Shown here: positions 1 to 8,988 of the stretch, piece by piece
Layout: the number at the start of each line of letters is the position of its first letter
Numbering within the stretch: the first letter of the stretch is position 1
Origin: Saprospiraceae bacterium
GTDB taxonomy: Bacteria; Bacteroidota; Bacteroidia; Chitinophagales; Saprospiraceae
Reading direction: 5' to 3'
Assembly (NCBI GenBank): GCA_022448945.1
Contig: JAKVCV010000013.1
Location: 121,455 to 185,454 of the forward strand
DNA length: 64,000 nucleotides
Made by a program: the position numbers and the translations under genes
Notes under the pieces: generated by a model
The model's database searches: none
Told to the model about the DNA's origin: nothing
What the model saw: the letters and a program-made list of their open reading frames with translations, nothing else

Positions 1-1607
1 CTGTTAATTTTTTAGGATTCACTGTTTGGCGTAAAGATGGGTGTGATAATTTTATTCCTGATACTTGTGAGATAGGCTTTTCATCACATGGTTATACACA
101 AATTAATACAGGTTATATAACTACTCCAATAGCAGGTAAATATAATTTTATTGATAATACAATCCTGAGTGGGGATACCTATAGTTACAGAATTTTAGCA
201 GAGTTTGCGACCCCTATTTATTACAATGGAGTTGTAACTAATTATCATAGTCCTGTTTCAGGTAAAACTTCCGATGAGATCTGTATACAACCTGGAGAAG
301 ATTTGCCTTTTATTATTAATGTAGATGTTGAAGTAACAAATTCGTCTTCTGGGGAAATTTTTATTAGATGGACAAAACCAAATACTGAGCAATTGGATAC
401 CACAATTTTTTTACCTCCTTACAGGTATGAATTATTTGAATCTAATGATATGTTAGGTTCAAACTTTAGTGCTGTACCAGTATATTCGTCTCCTTCATAC
501 TCTGCATTTTATCTTGCTAATGATACGTTTTTTACCTCTACGCTTTTAAATACTGAAAATAATCCATATAGTTATCACATTAAGTTCTTTTCTTCAACAG
601 ATACTATAGGAACTACCAAAGATGCCTCTTCTATTTTTCTAACTGTAGCATCATCTAATCAATTAAATATCTTATCATGGTCAGAAATCGTTCCATGGCA
701 AAACACGGAATATGTTGTTTATGAAGAACTCCCACTTGGAAGCAATAATTTTATTGCACTTGATACAGTGTCAACAAATAATTATCAACATTCTGGCTTA
801 GTAAATGGAACAACTTATTGTTATCGTATAGAAAGCATTGGTTCATATAATACTTCTTCAACTCCAGATACATTATTTAATAAATCTCAAAAGGCATGTG
901 GGGTGCCTTTGGATACGATCGCACCATGCCCACCAGACATTTCTTCAATAATAGCAATTTCGAGTTGTAATTCTGTTCAGGATGATGCGAACAACCCTGA
1001 TAGGCAAACATGTCAAGGTACAATTACACCTGTTTCTTTTTTATTTAATGAAATAAAGTGGTCCAACAATCCTGATAGTTGTGCCTTGGATGTTGCATAT
1101 TTTAAAGTATATTTTTCGGCTTTTTGTACTGGTGATTATACTTTAGTTTACGAATCTCAAGGTCTTACAGATACATCTTTTACCCATGTGCCTTCAGCCA
1201 CAAATTTGGCAGGATGTTATTATATTACTGCAATAGATTCTATAGAAATTAATGGTGGAGGTAATGAAAGCGATCCAAGTAATGTCATTAGAACAGACAA
1301 TTGTCCATTTTATGATTTGCCAAACACCTTTACTCCCAATGAAGATGGTTCAAATGACTTCTTTAGACCATGCTTGATTTATAGATATATAAATAGTGTT
1401 GATTTTAGAGTAACTAATCGTTGGGGGCAAGTTGTTTTTCAGACTAATAACCCTGAAATTAATTGGGATGGCAAAGATCAAAATACAGGTAAAGATCTTC
1501 CTGAGGGAGTCTATTTTTATACTTGTGCGATTGAACAGCATTGTATGTCCTGTGAGGCAATAAAGTCCTTAAAAGGCTATATTCATATTATTCGAGCTTC
1601 AAAGTAA
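1..1607 (+). CDS. Secreted multi-domain protein with T9SS type B C-terminal sorting domain (5' end cut by window)
   Basis: The ORF track starts this gene at an internal TTG (303), but the same frame is open without a stop to the window edge (from base 3: VNFLGFTVWRKDG...), so the gene is truncated on the left. The visible 535 or so residues are beta-rich and look like tandem fibronectin-type or Ig-like modules: two similar units have GTTYCYRIESIG and SYRILAEF-like strands. The last ~85 residues (NTFTPNEDGSNDFF, TNRWGQVVF, NWDGKD, LPEGVYFY) are the gliding-motility-associated C-terminal domain (CHU_C, TIGR04131 type). Proteins with this end are exported across the outer membrane by the type IX system and kept at the surface or released. 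Specific function unknown. Cysteines are frequent, which suits an extracellular protein. The sorting domain is certain; the adhesin-like role is inferred. Confidence 0.9.
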   Translation, partial: VNFLGFTVWRKDGCDNFIPDTCEIGFSSHGYTQINTGYITTPIAGKYNFIDNTILSGDTYSYRILAEFATPIYYNGVVTNYHSPVSGKTSDEICIQPGEDLPFIINVDVEVTNSSSGEIFIRWTKPNTEQLDTTIFLPPYRYELFESNDMLGSNFSAVPVYSSPSYSAFYLANDTFFTSTLLNTENNPYSYHIKFFSSTDTIGTTKDASSIFLTVASSNQLNILSWSEIVPWQNTEYVVYEELPLGSNNFIALDTVSTNNYQHSGLVNGTTYCYRIESIGSYNTSSTPDTLFNKSQKACGVPLDTIAPCPPDISSIIAISSCNSVQDDANNPDRQTCQGTITPVSFLFNEIKWSNNPDSCALDVAYFKVYFSAFCTGDYTLVYESQGLTDTSFTHVPSATNLAGCYYITAIDSIEINGGGNESDPSNVIRTDNCPFYDLPNTFTPNEDGSNDFFRPCLIYRYINSVDFRVTNRWGQVVFQTNNPEINWDGKDQNTGKDLPEGVYFYTCAIEQHCMSCEAIKSLKGYIHIIRASK

Positions 1608-1801
1608 TAGTTGTAACTTTGAAGAAGTCTTATTTGTTAAATTTTACATAACTTTTAGCTTGTATTTATATTATATATTAATAAATATATCTATTTTTGC
1701 AATCCAAATATTGGATAACCTTAACTAAAAATAAATATCTTCTTCTTTGTTTTTTGCCAATCGAGGCATTTAATTTTTTTATTCTAAAGTAAAAACAATG
1801 G

Positions 1802-1835
1802 TTGTTTCCTTTTTTTCAAAAAAATGTTACTTTTG
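1802..1835 (+). promoter_or_regulatory. Putative Bacteroidota-type promoter of the YwqK-like gene
   Basis: A TACTTTTG box (1828-1835) matches the -7 consensus TAnnTTTG. A TTG (1802-1804) lies 23 bases upstream, at the outer limit of the usual spacing for the -33 element. It is 49 bases before the start codon at 1885. Assigned by consensus only. Confidence 0.4.
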
Positions 1836-1884
1836 TTTTATCATTGTTCTAAACTAAAAAATCAAGGAGTAAATTCCCTCTATA

Positions 1885-2847
1885 ATGAAGCTACTTACTA
1901 CACTATTTTGCTGCGGAATCATTTTACAGTTAACAGCACAGGAATATAAAAAAGAGTCTTATGACAATGGTGCTCCACTATCAGAAGGTGCTTATACTGC
2001 TTCTAATTTTAAGACTGGTGTCTGGAAATATTTCTATCCAAATGGTAATATAGAAGCTGAAGGTAGTTATAATGGGAAACAAGCTGGAAAAACTATAAAT
2101 GTTATCCGTAAAGGGAAAAATTCTGCTATTAATGATAAAAGTTCAGTTAGGAATGGCAAATGGACATTTTATTACAGTAGTGGTTCTAAAAAAGGTACAA
2201 TTAATTATTCTGATGGCTGTCCCACTGGTTTACTTACTAAATGGTATAAAACAGGTGAGAAAATGGAAGAAACTGAATACATTGATTGCAAACCTTTAGG
2301 AAATAAAAAAATATGGGCTAGAGAGGGTTGGTTGAAATATGAAACAACAAATGAAGGAGATGGTCGAAGTACTGAAATTGAATGGTATGCAAGCGGACAA
2401 AAAAAATCATCCGTTCCTTATAGAAATGGACAACAATATGGACGCGTAAAGCGCTGGTATGAAAGTGGCCAGAAAGAAGAAGATGTTATGATGAAAAATA
2501 CTAGAGTGCATGGCTCATATCGTTCTTGGTATGCTAATGGTAATAAACAGCGCGAGTTTTTCTCTATAAATAATGTTATGAGTGGTGAATATAAGGAATG
2601 GACAGAAGATGGGAAGTTATTATGGGAGATTACAGAAATGGATAATGAACAAAAAATTCAAGTTAAAAATTACTGGCCTAATGGTCAGGTTAAAATGTCG
2701 GGTAAATCTCATATGCCTGAATCTTTAAGTATTCACCAATGGTCACAAACCCGTCATGGTTACTGGACTTATTGGTACAAAGACAATACCGTAAGTAAAT
2801 CTGAAAAATACGCTAACGGGCAGTTGCTAACAGTAGAAATGCCGTAG
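1885..2847 (+). CDS. Secreted YwqK-family protein with MORN-variant repeats
   Basis: The 320-residue product starts with a signal peptide (MKLLTTLFCCGIILQLTAQ) and is then built of repeated units of the form G-x-W-x-Y/F-Y-x-N/S-G-x-x-x-x-x-G, for example GVWKYFYPNGNIEAEGSY and NGKWTFYYSSGSKKG. These are the degenerate MORN-like repeats annotated as toxin-antitoxin system YwqK family antitoxin. That label comes from a Bacillus protein; the many secreted Bacteroidota members have no known toxin partner, and no toxin gene is visible next to this one. The gene is monocistronic: a consensus promoter precedes it and a strong terminator follows 23 bases after the stop. It is a small relative of the 670-residue protein at 18065-20077. 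Exact function unknown; a cell-envelope role is inferred from the signal peptide. Confidence 0.85.
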   Translation: MKLLTTLFCCGIILQLTAQEYKKESYDNGAPLSEGAYTASNFKTGVWKYFYPNGNIEAEGSYNGKQAGKTINVIRKGKNSAINDKSSVRNGKWTFYYSSGSKKGTINYSDGCPTGLLTKWYKTGEKMEETEYIDCKPLGNKKIWAREGWLKYETTNEGDGRSTEIEWYASGQKKSSVPYRNGQQYGRVKRWYESGQKEEDVMMKNTRVHGSYRSWYANGNKQREFFSINNVMSGEYKEWTEDGKLLWEITEMDNEQKIQVKNYWPNGQVKMSGKSHMPESLSIHQWSQTRHGYWTYWYKDNTVSKSEKYANGQLLTVEMP

Positions 2848-2870
2848 AAATTTTTAGTATTTATTCAATA

Positions 2871-2903
2871 AAAAAAGCACAGACAACAGTCTGTGCTTTT
2901 TTT
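2871..2903 (+). terminator. Rho-independent terminator after the YwqK-like gene
   Basis: The perfect inverted repeat GCACAGAC / GTCTGTGC has a 4-base loop and is flanked by A6 on the left and T7 on the right. It ends only 16 bases before the ATG of the VWA gene. Confidence 0.85.
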
Positions 2904-2919
2904 AATTCTAGAATATATT

Positions 2920-4053
2920 ATGAATAGCTTTGATAGATTGCAACGTTGGAGACTTGTACTTGGCAAGAAAGCTGAAGATGAAGTGATTGAATTAAGTATT
3001 CAAGCTATGGAGATGGATGCAGCCTTAACTGCTTTATATGATTCTGGTGCAAAAGGAGGGTTGGGGAATTCTTCTCCTAAAATTAATCGATGGTTAGGTG
3101 ATATCAGAAAGTATTTTCCTTCCCAGGTAGTACAGATAATGCAGAAAGATGCTCTAGTTAATCTCGGCTTAAATCAGATGCTCCTTGAACCTGAACTATT
3201 GGAAAATATAGATATTGATGTACATTTAGTTGGCACCTTACTTTCTCTTAATAATATTATTCCCTCCAAGACACGTCAGACGGCAAAATTTGTTGTTAGA
3301 AAAGTTGTTGAAGATCTAAAAAAACTCCTGGAACAGCCATTAAGGATAGCAATTAGGGGTGCATTGAAACAAGATGTACCAAATAGAAGACCAAAATTTA
3401 ATGAAATAAATTGGCCTAAAACGATTCGAAATAATTTAAAACACTATCAACCTGAATTTAAAACTATTATACCGCACGAATTAATTGGTTATGGTAGAAA
3501 AGGGCAAGCATTAAAAGAAATTATTCTTTGTGTCGACCAAAGTGGATCAATGGCCTCTTCAATTGTCTATTCAAGTATTTTTGCATCAGTTTTAGCTTCT
3601 ATTACATCACTAAAGACACATATGATAGTTTTTGATACTTCAGTAGTCGATTTAACAAAAGAAATGGATGATCCAGTCGATTTATTATTCGGAACACAAT
3701 TGGGTGGAGGAACGGATATTCATAGGGTTCTTTGTTATGCTGACAGTCTCATAAATAAACCTTTAGATACTATTTTTATTCTAATTTCTGATTTGTACGA
3801 AGGGGGAGACACAGAGAGCATGTTAAAACAAGCAGCTATAATTAAGAAAAAAGGAGTGAATTTTATCTCACTTTTAGCTTTAAATGATGAAGGTGCTCCT
3901 GTTTATGATAAGAATGTAGCCTCCAAACTTTCAGCATTAAAAATTCCTGTTTTTGCTTGTACTCCACATTTATTTCCAGATATGATGGCAGCTGCATTGA
4001 AAAGGGAAGATATGCACAATTGGTTATCAAGAAAAAATGTAGTAAAAAGATAA
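2920..4053 (+). CDS. VWA domain protein of the MoxR/VWA/DUF5691 system (YehP-like)
   Basis: The track start at 2893 is a GTG inside the terminator hairpin; the ATG at 2920 (MNSFDRLQRWRLVLG) fits the family, giving 377 residues. An alpha-helical N-terminal region (about 1-190, with MDAALTALYD and RWLGDIRKYFP) is followed by a von Willebrand factor A domain. Its metal-ion-dependent adhesion site is intact: DQSGS at 206-210, a GGGTDI threonine loop and ISDLYEGG. Known relatives are encoded in operons with a MoxR-type AAA+ ATPase, DUF5682, a SWIM zinc-finger protein and DUF5691 (yehLMPQ in E. coli covers part of this set). Here the ATPase (47803-48891) and DUF5691 gene (28161-29696) are in the window but far away. 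A chaperone-like or conflict-related role is proposed for such sets but not settled. No signal peptide, so cytoplasmic. Confidence 0.85.
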   Translation: MNSFDRLQRWRLVLGKKAEDEVIELSIQAMEMDAALTALYDSGAKGGLGNSSPKINRWLGDIRKYFPSQVVQIMQKDALVNLGLNQMLLEPELLENIDIDVHLVGTLLSLNNIIPSKTRQTAKFVVRKVVEDLKKLLEQPLRIAIRGALKQDVPNRRPKFNEINWPKTIRNNLKHYQPEFKTIIPHELIGYGRKGQALKEIILCVDQSGSMASSIVYSSIFASVLASITSLKTHMIVFDTSVVDLTKEMDDPVDLLFGTQLGGGTDIHRVLCYADSLINKPLDTIFILISDLYEGGDTESMLKQAAIIKKKGVNFISLLALNDEGAPVYDKNVASKLSALKIPVFACTPHLFPDMMAAALKREDMHNWLSRKNVVKR

Positions 4054-4084
4054 ACTAGGGATATACTTTCAGAAAACAAATACT

Positions 4085-4951
4085 TCAATATGTTTTTCCC
4101 ATACGTTCAGGAACGGCAATAATATAATCACCTTTTCTATAATGTTCTTTATCAAGTTTTATGACTTCTTCTTGTTCGACAGTAGTGATAACTAGAATTT
4201 TTAAATTTGGATTAAATTGTCTTAAATACCAGACTATTCCTTCTTTATTATTAGAATGAAAGGTGCCATTAAAATGTAAAAACAGGTCGCCTTCAGACCA
4301 ATTACCATATATAAAATAAGCCATTGTAGCATCTTTTATCATTTGTGCCTGAGGGTAGTATTTGGGGTTTGATGTCATACCATGCGTATGCATTTCAAGC
4401 ATTTCTTTATAACAACCTAATTCGTAATCTTCTATAATAGGTAAAGGGGCAATAAATACTTTAGAGTATTTAGGAAGATTATCTAATTTTTTTAGTCCAT
4501 TTTTAAAAACAGAAGATGCATATCTTCTAGGAATATTTGTTGCAACAAATCTCAAATTATTGTCTTTTGCAAATGAAACTAATGGTTTGTAGTCCGTTTT
4601 ATAATTTGACCAAAGTCTAGTTTCATTTTCAAAATTTTTCTCAGAAATACAACCCAAAAAGAACTCGTTTATAAGAAGTTGATTATCGGATTCAAACATT
4701 TCAGCACCCAATAATAAATTATCATTTTCTTGAGCATATAAATCACGCGTTACTTCCAATTGAAGCCAGTGACATATAGGGTTGTTATGTAATTCTCCAA
4801 AAAAAACTATATCAGCATTTTGAAGTTCTTTGAGCATTTTTGAATATGCAATTTCTTTACCTTTTTGATTATATAATTTGTATGCCTGAGGTTGGGCAAT
4901 AATATTTGAGCAAAGAAAACAGAATGAAATTATACTAAAAAAAGTGTTCAT
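4085..4951 (-). CDS. ChaN-like (haem-binding uptake, Tiki-superfamily) protein
   Basis: The 288-residue product has a hydrophobic N-terminus (MNTFFSIISFCFLCSNIIA) that serves as a signal peptide; a cysteine in it could be a lipidation site, but the lipobox is poor. The mature part carries the ChaN/Tiki pattern: an early VFFGELHNNPICHWLQLEV motif with conserved Glu and His, ATNIPRRYA in the middle, and a late LFLHFNGTFHSNNKEGI segment with further histidines. ChaN of Campylobacter binds haem and is linked to iron uptake; related Tiki domains are metalloproteases, so the reaction here is uncertain. Its start codon overlaps the stop of the upstream outer-membrane protein gene by 4 bases (ATGA), which indicates translational coupling and a shared role at the envelope. 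Confidence 0.8.
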   Translation of the reverse strand: MNTFFSIISFCFLCSNIIAQPQAYKLYNQKGKEIAYSKMLKELQNADIVFFGELHNNPICHWLQLEVTRDLYAQENDNLLLGAEMFESDNQLLINEFFLGCISEKNFENETRLWSNYKTDYKPLVSFAKDNNLRFVATNIPRRYASSVFKNGLKKLDNLPKYSKVFIAPLPIIEDYELGCYKEMLEMHTHGMTSNPKYYPQAQMIKDATMAYFIYGNWSEGDLFLHFNGTFHSNNKEGIVWYLRQFNPNLKILVITTVEQEEVIKLDKEHYRKGDYIIAVPERMGKTY

Positions 4952-5760
4952 TGATTATCTTCTATATTTAATTTATAATTAAAATTATTTGGAACATCAT
5001 AAAACTTGTATCTAAATCCTAGGCCAAAATTAATAGTATAAATGGTCGTTTGATTTTCTTTATATAATGTTTTTTGTGTTAATGAGGGGTAAACTACAAT
5101 ATTTTGTGCGTCTGTCAAAAATTCTTCTTCCAAAAGAAAACCTTTTCTAATTCCAGCAGCATAAAAGATAGATGCGACAATAAAAAAGCTGAATTTAGGT
5201 TTAATATTATAACCTAAGAAAATACTGCCTTTTATAGCAGCAGCAGTTTTTAAATCGTAAGACCATTTGCTTACCGTAATAGTATCACCTAATTTGTTGC
5301 CTGAAATAATATCACCTCCTTTATATGCTAAAATCCCAATATCAATATTAAAGCCATATTCTATTTTTTTTGTATTAGCAAAACCAATGCTAAACATAGC
5401 ATAACCTGAATTCCAGGAAGTAGCTTCAAATATAGGTAAATCAAAAAATATTTTCGATTTTTCTTCTTCAAAAGGATGATACATGTATCCTAGAGTTACT
5501 CCTATACGCCAAGGAGATGAGGGAAGAGGAGTAATGCTAGACATGATTTCTGCATACATACCAAGTCCTGCTGCTGATCTGTCATCGCTCACATCTGTTA
5601 GCATTCGATATTTTCCTAGGGGAATGGAAACACCAGTATTGATTCTAAAATCAAAATTGGGTTTAAATTCTTTTATAGCATTAGTAGTTTTTATAGGATT
5701 TATTTGTCCTAGAATTTGCGAGGCACCCAAAATGAATAAATAGAAAATTGTATAATTCAT
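4948..5760 (-). CDS. Putative outer-membrane beta-barrel protein
   Basis: The 270-residue product begins with a signal peptide (MNYTIFYLFILGASQILGQ). It continues with alternating amphipathic strands separated by turns, such as RINTGVSIPLGKYRML, GVTLGYMYHPF, YGFNIDIGILAYKGG and a terminal INFGLGFRYKFYD, typical of a small beta-barrel of the outer-membrane type found across Bacteroidota. The family is not recognised beyond that. It is the first gene of a two-gene unit with the ChaN-like gene (4-base overlap). Divergent from gyrA, with a 502-base spacer. A role in transport or display together with the ChaN-like protein is inference from the coupling. Confidence 0.7.
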   Translation of the reverse strand: MNYTIFYLFILGASQILGQINPIKTTNAIKEFKPNFDFRINTGVSIPLGKYRMLTDVSDDRSAAGLGMYAEIMSSITPLPSSPWRIGVTLGYMYHPFEEEKSKIFFDLPIFEATSWNSGYAMFSIGFANTKKIEYGFNIDIGILAYKGGDIISGNKLGDTITVSKWSYDLKTAAAIKGSIFLGYNIKPKFSFFIVASIFYAAGIRKGFLLEEEFLTDAQNIVVYPSLTQKTLYKENQTTIYTINFGLGFRYKFYDVPNNFNYKLNIEDNQ

Positions 5761-6262
5761 ACTTGAGCGAGTGTAAGGGTTAATTTCATGTGATGTAAGT
5801 TAAGAAGAGGGTTTAAATATATCTATTATAATCAAAGTTTTGCCCCCATTTTATTTTAGTTGCGTCTTGATATTATAAAACGATGTTTTTAGCTATTTGG
5901 TTGATTATGTACAAAAAAAATGAACGACATAGCCTAAAATCACTTTGGGTGTAAATGCAAATTAATTAAAATATTAGTATGTCAATTAATGAGTTTTCGC
6001 AGTAATATCTTTTTATACAAAACGAAATAAAAACATAGAAATTGGATTCTAATGTCAATTTCTAAAATGAATAATAAGCAAAAAAAACGCCATTGTTAAT
6101 AAACTAAAAAAATAAATTCATAACCCCCTGTAATTCAGCAATATAAAAGCCAAATTATTTGATTTTATTTGATGGTTTTAAGCTTCTTTTTTGTATCTTT
6201 GCACTAATGTTTTAAGAAGGACTAAACTGTCTAAAAAAAATATATAAAATACAAGTAATAAT
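5761..6262. other. 502-base intergenic region between divergent genes
   Basis: The region contains the gyrA promoter near its right end (6168-6201) and must contain a promoter for the minus-strand operon ending at 4085, although no clear CAAAnnTA box was found close to 5760. It is very AT-rich, has no ORF of note in either direction and no strong hairpin. Confidence 0.6.
6168..6201 (+). promoter_or_regulatory. Putative gyrA promoter (TTTG-N22-TATCTTTG)
   Basis: TTTG at 6168-6171 and TATCTTTG at 6194-6201 match the Bacteroidota -33 and -7 consensus at an accepted spacing of 22 bases. The box is 61 bases upstream of the gyrA ATG. Confidence 0.6.
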
Positions 6263-8911
6263 ATGGATTCAACAGAGAAAATAATACCAATTAATATTGA
6301 AGATGAAATGAAATCGGCTTATATAGATTATTCTATGTCCGTAATTGTTTCAAGAGCCTTGCCAGATGTAAGGGATGGTTTAAAACCAGTTCATAGGAGG
6401 GTTTTATATGGGATGTCACAGCTAGGTTTGACTTTTAATAAATCACATAAAAAATCAGCACGTATTGTTGGAGAGGTGTTAGGAAAGTATCACCCACATG
6501 GAGATTCCTCTGTTTATGATACTATGGTTCGTATGGCACAACCATGGTCATTAAGATATCCCTTGGTAAATGGACAGGGTAACTTTGGTTCTGTAGATGG
6601 TGACAGTCCTGCTGCTATGAGATATACAGAGGCTAAATTAGAAAAAATAAGTAACGATATTTTAGCTGATTTAGGCAAGGAAACTGTTGATTTTCAATTG
6701 AATTTTGATGATTCATTAAAAGAACCTACAGTTTTACCAACAAAAATTCCAAATCTATTGGTAAATGGAGCTTCTGGAATTGCAGTAGGTATGGCTACCA
6801 ATATGTTGCCACACAATCTTAGCGATGTTATTGATGGTATTTTGGCTTATATTGAAAACCAGGATTTACCTATTGAGGAACTTATAGAACTTATTAAGGC
6901 TCCTGATTTCCCAACCGGTGGTACTATTTATGGATTAGAAGGTGTACATCAAGCTTTTGCAACAGGAAGAGGCCGTGTTATTGTCCGTGCAAAATCTGAA
7001 ATTGAAATTACTAAAACAGGTAAGGAACGTATTATTATCACTGAAATCCCTTATCAAATTAATAAGGCTAATTTAATAATTAAAATTGCCGAGTTGGTTA
7101 ATAGTAAAAAAGTAGAAGGTATCTCAGATTTGAGAGATGAATCTGATAGAAAGGGGATGCGTATAGTAATTGAACTTAAGAGAGATGTTAGTCCCCAAGT
7201 TGTTTTGAGTAAGTTGTTTAAGTATAGTCCTTTACAATCTTCATATGGTGTAAATAATATCTGTTTAGTTAATGGTCGTCCAGAACTTTTAAATCTTAAA
7301 GATATTATTAGAGAATTTGTAAAATTCCGTCTGGAAGTTATACTTAAACGTGCAATTTTTGATAAGAAAAAAGCTGTTGCCAGGGCACATATATTACAAG
7401 GACTTTTAGCGGCTCTTGATCGTCTTGATGAAATTATTAGTTTGATTAGAGCTTCAAAAAATGCTGATGTTGCTAAAGAGGCTCTTATGGCTTTTGATTT
7501 TACTCCAAAAGGTGATGCACTCGATAGTTTTATTGGACAAAATCCGCTTGAAGGGAATCGTCTTTCTGAATTACAAGCTAAAGCTATTCTTGAGATGCGT
7601 TTACAGCGTCTTACTGGACTTGAGCGTGAAAAATTAATTGATGAATTCAGAGAGTTAATAATTCTTATTGCTGATCTAACTGATATTATTGAAAATGAGT
7701 CTCGTCGTTATAAAATCATACAAGAAGAATTATTGGAAATTAAAGAAAAATATGGAGATGAACGTCGAACAGATATAACATATGCTGAGGGTGAGATTAG
7801 TATTGAGGATATGATTGAGAATGAAACAGTTGTTGTTACGATTTCTCATCTCGGCTATATTAAGCGTACACCAATAACAGAATATAGAACTCAAACAAGG
7901 GGAGGAGTAGGAGCAAATGCTGCGAAAACTAGAGAACAAGATTTTGTTGAGCATATATTTGTTACTAAGACGCATGATTATTTATTGTTGTTCACTGCAT
8001 ATGGGCGATGTCATTGGCTTAGGGTATATGAAGTGCCTAAAGGAGCTAAAGCTTCTAAAGGAAGAGCAATTCAAAACTTACTACAATTGCAGTCAGGAGA
8101 TAAAATCAAGGCTTTTATTCCTATAGAAAACCTGAAGGACGAAGAATTTTTGAAATCGCATAATCTTATTTTTGCAACAAAACAAGGTATAGTTAAAAAG
8201 ACAGATATTACTGCATATTCAAGACCTAGAACTAACGGTGTTAATGCCATTAGTATTCGTGAAGATGATGAATTGCTTGAAGTGAAACTTACCGATGGTA
8301 GCAATCATATTTTACTTGCTACTCGTGAAGGAAAAGCAATTAGGTTCAATGAACAGAATGTTCGTCCAATTGGAAGAACGGGTATGGGTGTAAAAGGTAT
8401 TAATTTAGGCAACAATAAAGATAATTATGTTATTGGTATGGTATGTGTAGCAGATGGAGATGATGCAGCTACTATACTTGTGGTTGCAGAAAATGGAATT
8501 GGAAAACGAACAGTTTTAGATGAATATCGTGCTCAGACTCGTGGTGGGAAAGGAGTTAAGACAATAAATGTCACTGCTAAAACTGGAAAATTAATTGCCA
8601 TTAAATCTGCTACAGATGATGATGATATGGTTATTATTAATAAATCAGGTCTTACTATCCGTCTTGCAGTAAAGAATGTTCCTACTACAGGAAGAGCAAC
8701 TCAAGGTGTAAAATTAATCAATATCAAAGAAGATGATTCTATAGCTGATGTTGGCCTAATAAAGGATGGTCAATTGAATCAAGTTGAAGATACTAATGAA
8801 AATACTTTAGATGGTGAAAATTCAATTGGTGATTCTACAGAGAAAGATAATAATATAGATACAAATAGTAATGATTCTGATAATCAGGATAAAAATAATT
8901 CTGAAGATTAG
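6263..8911 (+). CDS. gyrA: DNA gyrase subunit A
   Basis: At 882 residues this is a full-length GyrA, the breakage-reunion subunit of the type IIA topoisomerase that introduces negative supercoils with GyrB. The catalytic tyrosine is Y121 (AAMRYTE). The quinolone-determining region reads [11 protein letters not shown] with Ser82 and Asp86 (equivalent to S83 and D87 of E. coli), the sensitive form. The C-terminal half has the six-bladed pinwheel with the GyrA box QTRGGKG near residue 760, which separates it from ParC; QTRGGVG marks another blade. The last ~50 residues are an acidic, Asn/Asp/Glu-rich tail (ending [11 protein letters not shown]), as is common for regulatory tails of GyrA. The gene has its own promoter and is followed by a strong terminator, so it is monocistronic. 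Confidence 0.98.
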   Translation: MDSTEKIIPINIEDEMKSAYIDYSMSVIVSRALPDVRDGLKPVHRRVLYGMSQLGLTFNKSHKKSARIVGEVLGKYHPHGDSSVYDTMVRMAQPWSLRYPLVNGQGNFGSVDGDSPAAMRYTEAKLEKISNDILADLGKETVDFQLNFDDSLKEPTVLPTKIPNLLVNGASGIAVGMATNMLPHNLSDVIDGILAYIENQDLPIEELIELIKAPDFPTGGTIYGLEGVHQAFATGRGRVIVRAKSEIEITKTGKERIIITEIPYQINKANLIIKIAELVNSKKVEGISDLRDESDRKGMRIVIELKRDVSPQVVLSKLFKYSPLQSSYGVNNICLVNGRPELLNLKDIIREFVKFRLEVILKRAIFDKKKAVARAHILQGLLAALDRLDEIISLIRASKNADVAKEALMAFDFTPKGDALDSFIGQNPLEGNRLSELQAKAILEMRLQRLTGLEREKLIDEFRELIILIADLTDIIENESRRYKIIQEELLEIKEKYGDERRTDITYAEGEISIEDMIENETVVVTISHLGYIKRTPITEYRTQTRGGVGANAAKTREQDFVEHIFVTKTHDYLLLFTAYGRCHWLRVYEVPKGAKASKGRAIQNLLQLQSGDKIKAFIPIENLKDEEFLKSHNLIFATKQGIVKKTDITAYSRPRTNGVNAISIREDDELLEVKLTDGSNHILLATREGKAIRFNEQNVRPIGRTGMGVKGINLGNNKDNYVIGMVCVADGDDAATILVVAENGIGKRTVLDEYRAQTRGGKGVKTINVTAKTGKLIAIKSATDDDDMVIINKSGLTIRLAVKNVPTTGRATQGVKLINIKEDDSIADVGLIKDGQLNQVEDTNENTLDGENSIGDSTEKDNNIDTNSNDSDNQDKNNSED

Positions 8912-8925
8912 ATTCCATGTAATAT

Positions 8926-8965
8926 TAAAAAAAAGCAGCTTACTAATAAGTAAGCTGCTTTTTTA
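8926..8965 (+). terminator. Bidirectional rho-independent terminator between gyrA and the QTMAN-like gene
   Basis: AGCAGCTTAC (8934-8943) pairs perfectly with GTAAGCTGCT (8950-8959) over a 6-base loop, with an A tract on the left and a T tract on the right. It sits between the convergent gyrA and 8989-10086 genes and can serve both. Confidence 0.85.
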
Positions 8966-8988
8966 TATCCTTTAATAAGGATTTTATT

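Noticed and set aside
1350-1541. Minus-strand 63-residue ORF within the T9SS cargo gene
   Set aside because: Shadow of the conserved sorting-domain coding sequence.
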